A DNA stretch of 64,000 bases from Lutraria lutraria (GCA_964023205.1 OZ026840.1:11952603-12016602), one strand, 5' to 3'. Positions 42,711 through 55,275 are shown, numbered from the stretch's first letter. Made by a program: numbers and translations. The notes: a model not told the origin generated them from the letters alone.

Positions 42711-45316
42711 GTATGTTAAAAGACTATTGACTGTAAACTCCAATCTCGTGATATAATATTCTTATATGATATTTCCCCATTAAATCAGTACTGCTTATGT
42801 ATGTAGGATTATTATGAATTTTATTTTAGATGGTTTAATATTTAGGCTAATCATATCCTGACTATTTTGGTACAAAGTATGTTTAAATAATTATTATCCA
42901 GGCCTTCATTAATTAATGTTCATTATAGGTTATTTTAAATTTTGTATTAAAACGACATAATTATGTACCTGATAGAAAGAATTATTAGTAACCTCAGTAC
43001 TTACTCACAAATGAAGTAAGATGTCTGTATATACTTTTTGGAAAGTCAGTGAAATCAGCTGCGACTACTTTGATAAAGAATACCAATCCAATTTGAGTTA
43101 AGTGATAAATGATTAAGATATTACAAACGTCAGAAATATTGACATAGTTTTATATATTCCATATTAATATTCATTCATAAGTCAGAACAATCAAGTATTA
43201 ATGGGTCAGTATGAAAAAAAGTTATTTGTAAATATCACCAACTTCATGAAGAAAACCTCCTTTAAAAAAAGCACTTGTTTATTTTTAGACATAATAGTCG
43301 TCTATGTGTGATAAAGATGGAACCAATCAATGGGCCAAAACAACCAGGGATTGCGCGGATGTTGGAAAACAAAGCTAAGAAGGCCAGTTGTGCACTGCCC
43401 ATCCTCTTACGCAGCATAGCGAACATAGACGCTGATTCTGTTCATGCATGCACAAGGGAATTGTCCGAGCAAGTAGCTGTGGATCTTAGGATATTAGAGG
43501 GAATTTCTGTGCCACTGGTGACAGCCAGACAGGTAAATTAACAATAAGTATTTCTGTTTTAAGAGTATAGAATTGATAAGGATGATTCCATTAGTTGATC
43601 AATTAGACAAATACTACCTCCGATGTCTAGTTTTAAATGCTGTCATTTGTAAATTAATATTAAATGTAAATGTCACGCACAGCCTTTTCTTACCAGACTT
43701 TTGCTGCAACAGGGTGGGCATTATGCGTCAACCTCATATTGCAACCTAGGTTGCCAGGTTAGGCATTAACTGCTGAGCTAAAGAAAAACTGAATTGACTG
43801 ATTTGGAAAACGATTCAGTGATAGGCTTTGCAGTTCTGACCTACTCTTGCTAAACATCTCCAATGTCACGAGCAGAAAGATCTCACAGCTGTCAACAGAC
43901 AACACTATATTGCTGATGTGGAAGATTTCATAACCCGCACCATGGTTCCCTACGTGGAACAAATGCCCTCTGTGGGAAATTCAGCGAATGTTATAATCAA
44001 GAGGGTGTTAGAGGCTCCTGAAAGTGTAAGTATTTCAATTTAATGTCATACATCAATACTTCACAGTTCACAAATGTTATGGAACGCCAAGCTCGCCTCC
44101 AACTTTCATAGATAACAATTACTCATGATCGATCCTATACAGAACATAATCTTTTTCAAGAGCAAAGTCAGTTTAAAAGTTTCATGAAATATTAATTAAA
44201 TGAAAACAGTATGAATTCAACAGACGTTTTGTTGCTACTTTACCAAATGGAATAAATATGCAGTCATATCACAAACTTCAGTTGGAACTTCTTTTTTATA
44301 TAAAAATGATAAATGACAGCAAGTGAAGTCTTATATACAAACCAGCTTATAAGCAGGAAGTGAAAACTATTACTTTTCATTTAGTCTATTAAATGTAATT
44401 TTGTGTCTTTCTAGATTAAAAGAATGTCGAGATAAGGGATGTCTCTGTGCGTATCGTCAGGGGCCATCTAATTAAATTGAAAGTTAGTGAGGGAATCATG
44501 TCACACCTTGGGACACAAAGCTCCAAAATGGTACGAATGATGGGTGGAACAAAGAGGGCTGTTGTTATTGATATTGCATCAGTTCAACAACACCTTCTGA
44601 ACAGCCTTCAAGAAGGTAAAAACAACTTGCTAATTTTCTGAATTATATAACAAATATATATATAACAAAGTTTGAGCGGGTGTGTATTGGAGTCACTCTG
44701 ACGACCAGTATGTTGGTCCGACTGCATACCATATCACAAGTTTAATATGTTAAGGAACTTATAAACTTAATACGAATTTTATAATAAAAACTTACTCTTT
44801 TGGTTTACAATTATTGCAGAGTTTGAAATTTATGTGCAACTAAAAATAAAATGTTTATATTGCAATAATCATATTATTGTGTGGTGCATTTTGCTTTTTA
44901 AATAATTTAAGCAAATAATTTATTATGGACTATATTAGGCAAAACAGTTTTTTGTGTTATTTATAATTCAATTGTGCCACATATTTCTTCATCACAACAA
45001 CAACAAACATTGAGCTTATGTTATTCATTTTTCAGCATTACACAATGAAATAGTTGAAATCCCAGTCCCAGAAGAAGAAATCCCAATCCCAGAAGAAGAA
45101 ATCCCAGTCCCAGAAGAAATCCCAGTCCCAGAAGAAATCCTAGTCCCAGAAGAAATCCAAGTCCCAAACATCCGAGGGGTAGAAGTCAGAGAAGTACACA
45201 TTGATCAGGTCATAATGCCACAGAGCCCAACCACAGCCTCTCCAAGACTTGGGCTAGATAGAAGGCGACCACTCCGATTATGTAGAAAGCCCAAGAGTAT
45301 CTTAAAATTGAAATGA
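42481..45316 (+). CDS. SF3-like helicase C-terminal part, five-exon gene in the TIR element
   Basis: Exons by hand: 42481-42710, 43289-43532, ~43876-44025, 44423-44615, 45036-45316 (stop TGA 45314-45316). Exon 1 reads MPFVWEDPSNPDEVGQ (Walker B-like hydrophobics plus acidic pair), then DIGNGAMRGK and TACLITANF. The last is the hydrophobic-x-T-x-N motif C of superfamily-3 helicases. Exon 2 adds HNSRLCVIKM with a candidate arginine finger. Exons 1-2 (Arg split codon) and 4-5 agree in phase. Exon 4 needs the second AG of its acceptor region, since the first gives stops. The last exon has P-E repeats and a basic tail ending SILKLK. No Walker A exon is seen upstream, so the gene is probably 5'-truncated. 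A role in element replication or transposition is inferred. Confidence 0.5.
43289..43532 (+). CDS. Helicase-like gene exon 2
   Basis: Acceptor TATTTTTAG ends at 43288; donor GTAAAT starts at 43533. The first base completes the Arg codon AG|A. The peptide includes RHNSRLCVIKMEPINGPKQP and LPILLRSIANIDADSV. Confidence 0.6.
43876..44025 (+). CDS. Helicase-like gene exon 3
   Basis: Acceptor AGCAG ends at 43875 (an alternative AG ends three bases earlier); donor GTAAGT starts at 44026. It encodes KDLTAVNRQHYIADVEDFIT and MPSVGNSANVIIKRVLEAPE. In-frame stops upstream mark the intron. Confidence 0.5.
44423..44615 (+). CDS. Helicase-like gene exon 4
   Basis: Reads NVEIRDVSVRIVRGHLIKLK and MVRMMGGTKRAVVIDIASVQ; donor GTAAAA starts at 44616. 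The stronger acceptor CTTTCTAG at 44414 is out of frame, so use of the AG at 44422 or a frame-breaking mutation must be assumed. Confidence 0.45.
45036..45316 (+). CDS. Helicase-like gene exon 5 (P-E repeats)
   Basis: Acceptor CATTTTTCAG ends at 45035, phase-compatible with exon 4 (split Ala codon G|CA). Six repeats of the type EIPVPEE span 45058-45170. The exon then encodes a proline/serine linker and an Arg-rich tail (LDRRRPLRLCRKPK). A poly(A) signal AATAAA follows at 45812-45817. Confidence 0.6.
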
Positions 45317-46179
45317 AACTACAAGTAACAAAGAGGTTTAGGTTTTAGGTACAATACATGCGATATTTTGTCAAGTTTAGCATAAACAAGTTAGTTGTGT
45401 ATAATCACTGTAGTGTACAATGTTGTGTTTATGTATTTTGGCACACATAGATGTACAGGTATCAATTCTCAAATTGATTATTAACAATCATTGAAGCTAG
45501 CTGATTTTATTTGCTAATGTATTAGGATTCAATTTTATTTTTACATTGAAGAAAGATTTTTTGGGGGTAACTTTTTTATGTTTAATGGCAAAATCTTTTT
45601 ATAGATTTTTGTTAATATATTGGTACTGTTCCATTACAAACAACTAAACGGTTGTTTTCTGCGAGTTAGGTATCTGTATAGGTTAGCTTTTATTGGTTAC
45701 CAGTTTCATTTATGATCCAAGGATTACTTTATAACATCTCTTCAGACATAGAATTACACCCTAATCAGCAATGTTTACATGCATTTCTACCCTGTAAGAT
45801 AAGAATAGAATAATAAAGTCATCAGTTTTTTTAACAAATAATGCTGTTATTTGCTATATATTCGTAAGGTAATTACCATGGTATATTTTGTAACTACGTT
45901 TAATGTTTTTCATTCTGCAGGGAATATAGGTACAATTTTAAAAACAATATTTGCTTTTAGTGCAATAGTGCTTTTGCTTTCAGTGCTTTGTTCTATGTAC
46001 ATAGTTTATTAATTAGACTTATTAGATTTTGCCAAAATAAAAATAGTGCTTCTGAGACTTTAAGATATATAAACAGAGACATAGATTACACGAGAAATGA
46101 GACTTCAGTGTCCCCCAAAATTGCTGATTTTGTAGCAAATAAAGCTTCTTACCTACTGATATGTCTTTGGTGTAAGTTA

Positions 46180-46412
46180 AGTCTCTATTAGTGTTGGGTA
46201 CTATGCATATGGTTTTTGTTGTTGTTTTTCTATTGTGATCAATGTTTGTCTGACGTCTGTTAGTCCGACTGTCTGTGAAATTTAGTTTGTGAGTTGATTT
46301 GGATCAAATTCTGTACAGAATGGGTCATATGAGATTAAAGAATAGATCTAATGGTCATTTAGTAAGGTTGTTCTCAGTTGAGTGATATTCGGCCATGTTG
46401 GCTCTCTTGTAA
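46180..46412 (+). repeat. Pearl-like remnant inside the TIR element
   Basis: Contains TTGTGATCAATGTTTGTCTG, one core-like segment (GGATCAAATTCTGTACAGAA, TGGGTCATATG) and the terminal hairpin CGGCCATGTTGGCTCTCTTG. Probably a later insertion. Confidence 0.5.
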
Positions 46413-47034
46413 ATATTTGTTATATCTGTTTATTGGCTTATTATAAGTTGGTGAAATAAATTAGAAACTAAAGAAACAAACCAGTGTTGTTTTATTTCTA
46501 CTTACTAAAAATTAGTTAAATAACATGCTGAAGGTAAAGATTCAGGATTGCTGAACGCAGGTCATGAATTCTGATGCAAATAATTGCGGTCTGGTCCCTA
46601 AATTTCTAAATAGTCACCAATTATAGCATGTTGCGTCCTTCACTGAAAATGAAATGGTCAAAGGAGCCAGACGTTACTATAACTGGATACTTCTTCTTGG
46701 AAACTAGCAAACTTATTAGCATCAGAATTGATATGTGCCCTTTACAAAATATACTCTGCAAAAAAAGAAAGTTTACATTATTCATGTATTGATATTTCAA
46801 TTCTCATTATAAATAAATAACCAAGGACAGACAACGTGTCATTTTAACTGTCCATCCCGTTGAAAAATTCCAGGAAAACAACTCAAAATTACTGAATGGA
46901 AAGGGGAATAACTGATTTTTTAAAAACAGCATTATGGGTATTCAAACTATCCGTTTATGGGCTGTTGACCTGTTTTAATATTGTAAACATCAATACACGT
47001 ATTGTTGTAAAGAAAAACAAGTTTGATACTGAAA

Positions 47035-47682
47035 ATGTCACTGATATTACTTATGTTACGCATATTTGAAAAAAGCGTCTCTATATATTTCCGATGTTAC
47101 AGTAACATTGGACACACAGACCATAAAATCTATTATTTTATAAGTGTTACTGATGTTACAGGATTGTTACATACTAGTTACATTGGTATTACTTATGTTA
47201 CGCATATTTGAAAAATGCGTCTCTATATATTTACAATGTTACAATGTTACAGTAACATTGGACGCACAGACCATAAAATCTATTATTTTATAAGTGTTAC
47301 TGATGTTACAGGATTGTTACATACACGTTACGTTGGTATGACTTATGTTACGCTTATTTGAAAAATGCGTCTCTATATATTTCCAATGTTACAATGTTAC
47401 AGTAACATTAGACACACATACCATAAAATCTATCATTTTATAAGTGTTACTGGTGTTACAAAGTTGTTACATACAAGTTACATTGATGTTACTTATGTTA
47501 CGCTTATTTGAAAAATGCGTCTCTATATATTTCCAATGTTATAATGTTACAGTAACACTGGACGCACAGACCATAAAATCTATTTTTCTATAAGTGTTAC
47601 TGATGTTACAAGACTGTTACATACAAGTTACATTGATGTTACTTATGTTACATGTGTTTGAAAAATGCGTCTGTATGTATGT
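47035..47682 (+). repeat. Right terminal inverted array (142-150 bp units)
   Basis: About 4.3 units: GCGTCT recurs at 47075, 47217, 47367, 47517 and 47667. Units carry TTACTTATGTTACGCATATT, TGAAAAATGCGTCTC and CCATAAAATCTATTATTTTA. The terminal unit has the CATGTGTTTG variant shared only with the outer left unit. Confidence 0.9.
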
Positions 47683-48499
47683 ATTGCGGGTGTGTATTGT
47701 TATTCGTTATTATTTTTTATTACAATGTATTGAAAAACAATTTAACATTTAAAGATATTATATGGTTATGGCAACATGCAGTTACTTTCCAGAATTGCAC
47801 CATATCAATGTAATGGTTGATTTGTTTTATGCATTTAGCTGTCCGATGGTCGATATTGAAAAACATGATAATGATACAGCATGGGAATTGTATGTTGAAA
47901 GGAATAGAGTCACGTCTCCTTTCCTCCAGAGTGACACACACACAAGTATTACACTCACTGTTTAATGCGTGTAGAATGGGATACATTTTTATTTTTTCTT
48001 AAATTGTGGGCGACGAAGTAGGACGAGCTGATTTAATCGTTTGGTTTGTGTCATCCTCGCTATCCCCCGGTTACATCGGAATGGTGTAAGCCTTTGATCT
48101 TCTGGATATTTTGGACATATTCATTTTTGTCAAATGTTGCTTCAACAGCAATCATGTTATCAGCGACATTTGAATTTTCTATACTTCTTTTATTGAATTT
48201 AAGATTTTTAACAGTATCTTAATCGGTTCATTTTTCCACCTGTTCTAGCTGGTTTGTTTTCTTCAGAAATTGGCAATTAAAAATAGTTGCTGCTTGTGAA
48301 AAGTATTCTATATTGCATGTTGGAAACATGATTTTTATACGAGTCGCATTGGTCCAAAATTGTACATGTTATGTGGTGTGCTTGATGTGAATACGAATTC
48401 GTAAACAATTGGACAGTTTGTAATTAGAAAATTGAGAATCGATCGAGTACAGCCTTTCTAAAAACAAGTAGCCGCTTTGATTTTAGTTAACCTGATTAA

Positions 48500-49500
48500 A
48501 AAGTTCCATACTATCTTATAAGGCTTTACTTTTGTACTCACAGAGATAATCATAATTAAAATCACCTATAGCAGCATAGTAGTAATAATAACTAATGTAT
48601 CTGTCTTTTAAACTTTAACTGAAAAGATCTGAAGAAATGTCATCCTTCATTCATGGTGGTCGGTAGACACACAGGAAACACCATTGTATTTTAGTTAAAG
48701 TTACCTCAATCACTATTCTTTCTATTTCACCATCTTCCAGATCCTTCCTTCTTCGGGATGCGATGTCAGTCCGTTCAGTAGTATAGCCAAATCTCCACCA
48801 TTTATGTTCCTGTCCCTTCGTTCGAGCTTATACCCTGGTACCTACAAAATGCTATCGCGATATGAAGAGTCTAACATTGTCTCCGCAATAATCATAAGAT
48901 CGACAATGTTATCATTCAATGACATAAACATATAAATAAATAACTTTTTAAGCTGTTGATATTTAAATGTGATGTAGTAACTTTATTAGGATGTTTCTTT
49001 CTGACACCTCGAGCTCTTCAAATGGAGAAGTTATAATTCTGTCGGTCCTGGTCAAGTCTGAGGAATTTTGTAATTCAGTAATGTCAATATCACTGATATC
49101 ACTAAAGAAGAAATCCGTGAACTGAAATTGTCCACATGTGTTACAGATCCATGTGTCATCGCTATGTTGTAGGTTCTTATACTCAGAAGGGGAGATAGAT
49201 ACGCCATCAGTAGTTACGGCCTTCACATAATACTGTACGATGAGTACTGACAATTGTCCTTTTGGGTAGTTAACCGGGGTTCAGAGATACATCTCCAATA
49301 ATCAGCAACAAAAAGACAGAAGCACCATGGAATTTTACGGCCCAGTTGGATAGGGATTGATAGGGGGTTTGCCTTGTATGTTTTATGATAATTACAAAAG
49401 GTTTTGTATGCCAAGATGTTTCTCGCAGACAATGTTTAGAGTACATCAGGGACACTGTCGTGGCAGAAATGACTTTTACTGTATTTTTTATCATTTATTG
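48500..49500 (-). pseudogene. Decayed LINE: 2A-like peptide, PHD-type finger, APE endonuclease
   Basis: Minus strand, 5' to 3'. A leader frame ends in a 2A-like GDVSLNPG (49296-49273), interrupted there by a frameshift that removes the following Pro. A half-preserved zinc finger follows (PSEYKNLQHSDDTWICNTCG, 49200-49126). The APE-type endonuclease is then recognisable from ETMLDSSYRDS (about 48890-48855), GYKLERRDRN, CFLCVYRPP (about 48685-48660) and IGDFNYD (about 48570-48545), with several stops and frameshifts. 2A-like peptides and PHD fingers ahead of APE are known from several animal non-LTR families. No RT follows, so the copy is truncated as well as mutated. Confidence 0.8.
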
Positions 49501-49519
49501 ATATTACACAATGTCCATT

Positions 49520-49660
49520 TTGATGCTACACAAATACATTTAAACTAAGGGCAATTTTCATTTTACACATGTTTATTCAAACAATGAATAGATTTTTTAA
49601 ACATAATCTGATCTTAAGGGTGTCCAAGGTCTTTTTACGCACTTCATTATTTAAAATCAC
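49520..49660. repeat. Dispersed repeat, copy 1
   Basis: Shares ACACAAATACATTTAAACTA, TTTACACATGTTTATTCAAA and GGGTGTCCAAGGTCTTTTT with 55110-55275. It adjoins the 5' side of the decayed LINE and may be part of it. Confidence 0.55.
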
Positions 49661-50519
49661 ATTTGTCCCGTTTCATCGAACATCTTGCGTCTTTTCATAG
49701 TAAAATAGTCTTAACTCCATTCTAAGCGTTAAAACGCGTTTCATAAAAATTTGTTAGCTACGAATTCTTTAAGATCGATTCTTTCTGGCGTAGCCAGCTT
49801 TGAATGAATATTACGCACACAAGGAGGGGGAGGTAAAGGATTAACGACTGCTGCTAACTAAAACTTCGAGTTGTATTTGCAGAGATTAGGGGCACTGTCA
49901 AATACGATTTATTTGAATCATGCATTTTATTTAACCATCATTAACGATTATCAGACATAATATTAGTGTTCAACTAACATGGCATTTTGGCCATATTTAT
50001 ATGTTAAACTACTAGTATTCAAACGAATACTATGCATGTTCGTATGTGCGTAAATTGTTGATGTGATACGTTATTGACAATCTGAATTTTCGTATGACCT
50101 ATATACCGTGTTAATCGCCTTTTAGCGATCGTCATGCGTGTGATAGACATTTTTTATTTAAAATTCAATAGTACTACAGGTATTATAAAAGTACACACCA
50201 AAACTAGTAGATTTTGGCTTATTTCAATACAAGGTGAGAGATGTTATATTAATGCAGGCATAGAAATTCATATTCGTGAGTGAGCTACGAATATGAACAA
50301 TATCATTTATATTGTATGTAAAATATTTTTATTTGAAATTATTGATAACGTAGTAATGATGATGGTTCATGCCAAACAAAAGTTAATTTGGGGGTTCACA
50401 AATAAAAGTTATGAGATGATTTAAGAATACTCGCATAGAAATTCATACCGTATTCGTAAGTCCGAATATGAACGCTATATCTATCCAACAGTTCATGGCA
50501 AAAAGGCCTACAACTTCAG

Positions 50520-52400
50520 AGTTATGAATGCGCTGCTGAAACCACCTTCCGCAGATCCAGAGAAATGTACTATTAACAGCACAAACAACAAAGAACAAAT
50601 ATGATCATCTCATCGACAAAGTCGTTGAATAAAATCACATCGAAAGTGAAATAACGGTTAGTTTGAAAACGACAAAGTTCGGTATTCACTGTATAGGGGA
50701 TTAGGCGCTTGTCGCATCGACTATAACACCGGAAGAAGAGATCAATGAATTTCCTTTTACAATTTCCCCTTGCAATGCAGCAACAGTTTTTGAAGAAAAT
50801 TAAAGTTTTAAATCGGAAACAGAAAAAGTGCCGATGGTCTTGCATATTGTAGTGACGAAGAAACAAGTGTAAGTGTCGAGTCTGGTCCACAATTTACCCC
50901 TAGCCCCCAGGTAGTACATTCATGGACATTGGCGATACGATGAAAACAATGACTGGACCAAATACTGTTATAGATGAAATTCCTTCGGATAGGAAGACGT
51001 CCAGTATTTCGTTTTAAACAACAAGAACAACGCACACCATAAGGTAAAAAGTCAGAATTCTGGAATGGTTGTGGATCATGGACAAACGGTGCTTCGCCAA
51101 CAGCAGTTATCTTCATTCCTCGTAACAACAAGATAAGAAGAGGTATACGAACCTTTTCAACCACAACTATCATCAGATAAACTGTTAGTTATCAAACGTT
51201 TATGCAACATATTGGGAGCAAGTGAAAAGGGAAATAGTCAGTTAACGCGTGGAATATATTCCTGCAACACTTGTCATTGGACATAGCACTTGTTGAATCG
51301 TTGAATACATCGGTCAGATTCCGGATAGAAAGCTTCCTATGGTAAATCAGTCGGTAACAAAAATCCTTATCAGAACGAAACCTAGTATTTCCAGGCACCT
51401 AAAGGAACAATATCTTATAAACAGTGAGGAGGATAAGAACCAACATGACCACGCGAACAACCGATGGTCAAGTAAAACACCGCAATGCAAAACAATGTAG
51501 AAATATGAAATATCAGAAAAGCAAACTTACACATACAACATACAAACAAACACTGCGGATCGTATTTGTTTTACAGTGTTACGCGCCCATTTATAACATA
51601 GTGTACTGAGCAACAAATTGCAGACTTGAAACGATTTTGTGGTATAAGCAGCACAGAACTAGGCATTAACAAAACTTACAATTTAGGAGACTTTCTTGTG
51701 ACACCAACTAAATACATGTATGAAGATCTTCCAGTAATTAGACACAGCACCAGACACAATCCAAATACGTTTGGATCTACATTCATCCATACAAATTCAT
51801 CGGCAAAAACATCGCGGACAACTTATCATCAGATGAATTTAAAAACCTCATAGTCGAGTCAGATAAAGAGAAATCGTTTCAAGTTGCTATTCAGCGACGT
51901 CTTACCTGGTGCTACAAATACGTTATGTACTAGACATCTGCGTGAAGATACAGATCATTATCTGCAAGACCAAGTCGGGTACCCTAAAATACACCACACC
52001 AAATTACAAAGGCAGTACATGGGGAAGACAGTCTATCATTTGCAGGTAATATGGACTCTGATGACTCCTGGTTGGGCAAAAAAAAAACAATTGCGAGTCA
52101 GCTAATCATATACTTAAATCAATAACACATTGGAAACAAACAGATATGCAAAAATTCATCGAATTACTATTTGAAATTATCACAGCTGAAAATATTGAAC
52201 GTTGTCGTGCAATTCGTGGTATGGGGAACTACGAACTTGACAATAAATTCGCGCATCACAGGACAGTCATTGACACGTGGTCTTATATGACAGAAAAAAA
52301 AAACAGGAATAAAAGAACAATTAAATTCCGAAAAGATAAAGAAAATCCACCCCAAACACTACCACTTAAAGCCCCACTAGCTTTTTGCTGTAGAAAAATA
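50520..52400 (+). pseudogene. Transposase-like pseudogene (MULE-type suspected), copy 1
   Basis: Broken plus-strand coding sequence readable in pieces: an acidic segment (SDEETSVSVESGPQFTP, ~50850-50895), FCGISSTELGINKTYNLGDF LVTP (~51640-51700), NTLCTRHLREDTDHYLQDQV (~51912-51975), NCESANHILKSITHWKQTDM (~52089-52147) and KFIELLFEIITAENIERCRA (~52150-52210). At least five frame changes and several stops occur. The order of a central core, a CTRHL motif, then N-x-E-S-x-N matches MULE-like transposases as remembered. The superfamily remains tentative. The copy at 56650-58990 is homologous. Confidence 0.6.
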
Positions 52401-53289
52401 TATGCAAAAAACATTTAATTGCTGATATTATCGCAAGATAATTATTACCGACGAAACAAGCCCTTTTTCGTCTGAAAACTCTCATTTCACTTTGATTTTT
52501 GCTTTTGTAAACTTGAAATATGTAGAATGCGTGACGTCACTTTACTACATGACTGCGGGAAAAGACAAGTGTTCTATAAATAGTATTTATTTCAATGATA
52601 TTGAAAAAAATACGATAGTGGTTTCGGAAACATTTTTTCTTGCTATAAAGTGTGCACGGGAGGAAAACACACCGGATTGCTCTGCTATAGAACAAACAGA
52701 AAGAAACTATTAGGACCAATACACTTATAAGCTTATTGGACTTTAAGTGAATCGACATAGAGCTGTCGAAAAAAGACCTAACGCTGGCAAAAACAAACTC
52801 AATTCGGATGAGGCGAACACGTCAGAGAACGCGCACATCATCTGCCAAACGAGTCTTATTAGCGTAGAATTGCGAATTTTAGATCCGGACAATATCAATG
52901 GTTTGTAATATGATGGGTTTCAGTACTCAGATTCCGTGGGAAGAGCGCTTTTGTTATCCCAAAACCAATCTGGTTTCGCCCGTCAAACGGCGGCCCGGCC
53001 CAACGTTGTTATCATGGCAGAAACAGATAAAGTGTTACAATATGGTTTATTGTTACTTGAAAATTATTTGATAAATGGAAACTTATTGTAAATGCTATGA
53101 AAACTAAACTGATGATTTTCAGGAATGGTGGAAGAGTTGGTAAAAATGCATGTTTTATATACGGAGATAATGTATTGGAATTTTGACAAAGTTTACATAC
53201 CTGAGTATTGTTTTCACCACATGCGGATCTTTTAACGCCACTTTTGAAACCTTAGCTGGCCAAACAATCATTATGAAAGGCTTCTTTAA

Positions 53290-53770
53290 ACTTAAGTTTT
53301 TTTAATAAAATATCGATGTGTAAAAGTTGAACATAAACTAGACTTCTTTGAAAAACTTATTTTACCAATTCTTAATAATGGCTCTGATGTCTGGGGTTTA
53401 AGTAATAGCAATAGATTGGAAGGAATACATTTACATTTTCGCAAAACGGTTTTGGAGATGAGAGGTCAAACACAGAATAATTTAATTATGGTGAGTTAGG
53501 TAGAACTAGTCTAAAATCAATAAGAGTAATTAATGTTATTAGATATTGGTTGAAAATTATATTAAGTATGAAAACAAAATATATTCTTTAATGTATAGAG
53601 ATATATAGATAATCAAAACCATACTTTATGGGCATTGAATTAAAAAAAAGTATTACAGTTTCTAGGTTTATATGAAACTTGGTTAAATCAATGCGTTGGA
53701 AATGTAAATGTTTTATCAACTTTGTCAAACAAAGGATAAGGAAATCTCGGGTTTGTAGCAGAAATACACT
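53290..53770 (+). pseudogene. LINE reverse transcriptase, C-terminal remnant
   Basis: Reads FEKLILPILNNGSDVWGLSN, then LEGIHLHFRKTVLEMRGQTQ, a +1 shift, YGELGRTSLKSIRVINVIRY W and, after more breaks, LGLYETWLNQCVGNVN. The LNYGSEVWG/YGELGR-type pattern is typical of the region after the RT palm in many animal LINEs. Stops and frameshifts show it is dead. Confidence 0.75.
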
Positions 53771-53959
53771 TGCGAAACTGTCTTAACGGTTTTATGAAAA
53801 TAACTGTTGATGAAATGGTTTTAAGAATTTGTAACTTCTGTCGTATCTTCGTAGCTAAGAATCTTACGCAAGATAAGAAACTATTGATGAAACGAGGCCA
53901 TAGTTTAAAACCATCAGTTTATATATTGTTTTTTTTATACCTGTTTTTCTCATGGTTTC

Positions 53960-54140
53960 TCTTACAAAAAGGGTACATAAGGAGACAACATTGGCCATTT
54001 CGTGGTTGGCTCATCGACATTCATAGGGTATATTTTACCTCTTATACGAGTCATCCTCTTCCAGGCTTAACTAGGTTTTTGGTCAGCTCAGACTTGTTTA
54101 TCATTCCTCTTACCACCTATCATCCATCTTGATTGGTATT
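53960..54140 (+). repeat. Dispersed repeat 2, copy 1
   Basis: Shares CATAAGGAGACAACATTGGC CATTTCGTGGTTG and CAGCTCAGACTTGTTTATCA with 55380-55665. It lies directly downstream of the LINE RT remnant and could be the element's 3' region. Confidence 0.55.
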
Positions 54141-55109
54141 GTAACCTATTTCAATTCTAAAATAGTGTGGTGTATTTTAAATCGCAACTAAAATCATCAG
54201 TAAACCCTGAATCTACTTCGTTATATATTTAGATAAGTTAGTTTATGTAGTAACAGATGAACGTGGGGACTTTTGGTCCTGTGTTCAAAATCTGTGTATA
54301 CATACCTTGTTCCACTATCATATATATATAAGACCGTAGGAAGGATAAAAACAAACTGTTACATTTTGTTTTTCTGGTGGAGAAGCCCTTTTGGCCCAAC
54401 GTACCAACTGCCTGTCCAGTGGACGGATATCCTGGTGTATATAGCAGATACTCAAGTTTTCAGACATCACTAGACCCAGAAACATATGTATCTGAAAACA
54501 AGCTACGTTCTTCTTGTAAAAGAAACTTTTGGCGTAGTGATTAATAGCAAAAGACATTTAAAATCAGCTCACTGTATTTTGCCACCCTCCTAAGAAAGGA
54601 AGAAATGAATTAACAAAACATTAATACAGGAGTTACACTGCCAAACAGAATGAATTATAGGGAAAGACTGGCAACCCTTGTGTAATCACTGTAGTCATTG
54701 CAAGAGCAGACTGTAAACCTTCGATACAGAAGAGAGAACAGTGAACAAACAATTTAAGTGCTAAAAATAGTGTACCAGGATTTTAGTATAACAAAGTATG
54801 CGTGATTTATTATAATTATGATTTTTTAGAATTATAAATTGACGAAATTTAACTTTGGTATTGTATTTGATTGTATTACAAAATAGGTTGAAAATCGTTA
54901 AGTGTTAACTTTTTATTATCATGTTTAATTGAAACATTTGTCAAACTGATTTTAATGAAGTTTACTCTATTACAAAGTAACACATGTATGTGTTACAATA
55001 AATTATGACAATTTATATTTGTTAATTTCTCAATTTCGGAAAGGTGGGGTGTGGCAGAATTGGCGTATTTGTATTATGCTTTATGCATCTATGGTTGTTT
55101 TACACTATG

Positions 55110-55275
55110 ACCATTACATTTTACACAAATAAATCTAAACCAAGGCTAATTCTCACTTTACACATATTTTTTTCAAAAAGTCTTTCAGTAATAGTGTTAA
55201 CATTATCTAACCATTGGGGTGTCCAAGGCCTTTTTGTTCATTTAATTACGTAAACATGTTAAAATCACATTGATT
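55110..55275. repeat. Dispersed repeat, copy 2
   Basis: Homologous to 49520-49660 (TTACACAAATAAATCTAAAC, GGGGTGTCCAAGGCCTTTTT). Confidence 0.55.

Larger units (their letters stand above)
42100..47682 (+). mobile_element. Candidate 5.6 kb element with tandem-repeat TIRs and a spliced helicase-like gene
   Basis: An inverted pair of ~150 bp tandem arrays (left 42100-42450, about 2.3 units; right 47035-47682, about 4.3 units) encloses one five-exon plus-strand gene. The outermost ~55 bases of each array (ATACATACAGACGCATTTTT CAAACACATG at left) match in inverted orientation with one mismatch. They share variants absent from inner units, so the arrays correspond end to end as TIRs rather than being two random insertions. 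No clear target-site duplication was found. Superfamily is unassigned. Confidence 0.55.

Noticed and set aside
43735..43790. Possible tRNA-like segment on the minus strand (TAGCTCAGCAGTTAATGCC)
   Set aside because: No complete cloverleaf or good B box; overlaps an intron of the helicase-like gene. Probably chance or a very old SINE.
54273..54557. Short frames on both strands around 54.3-54.5 kb
   Set aside because: No domain, splice or codon signal; surrounded by retroelement debris.
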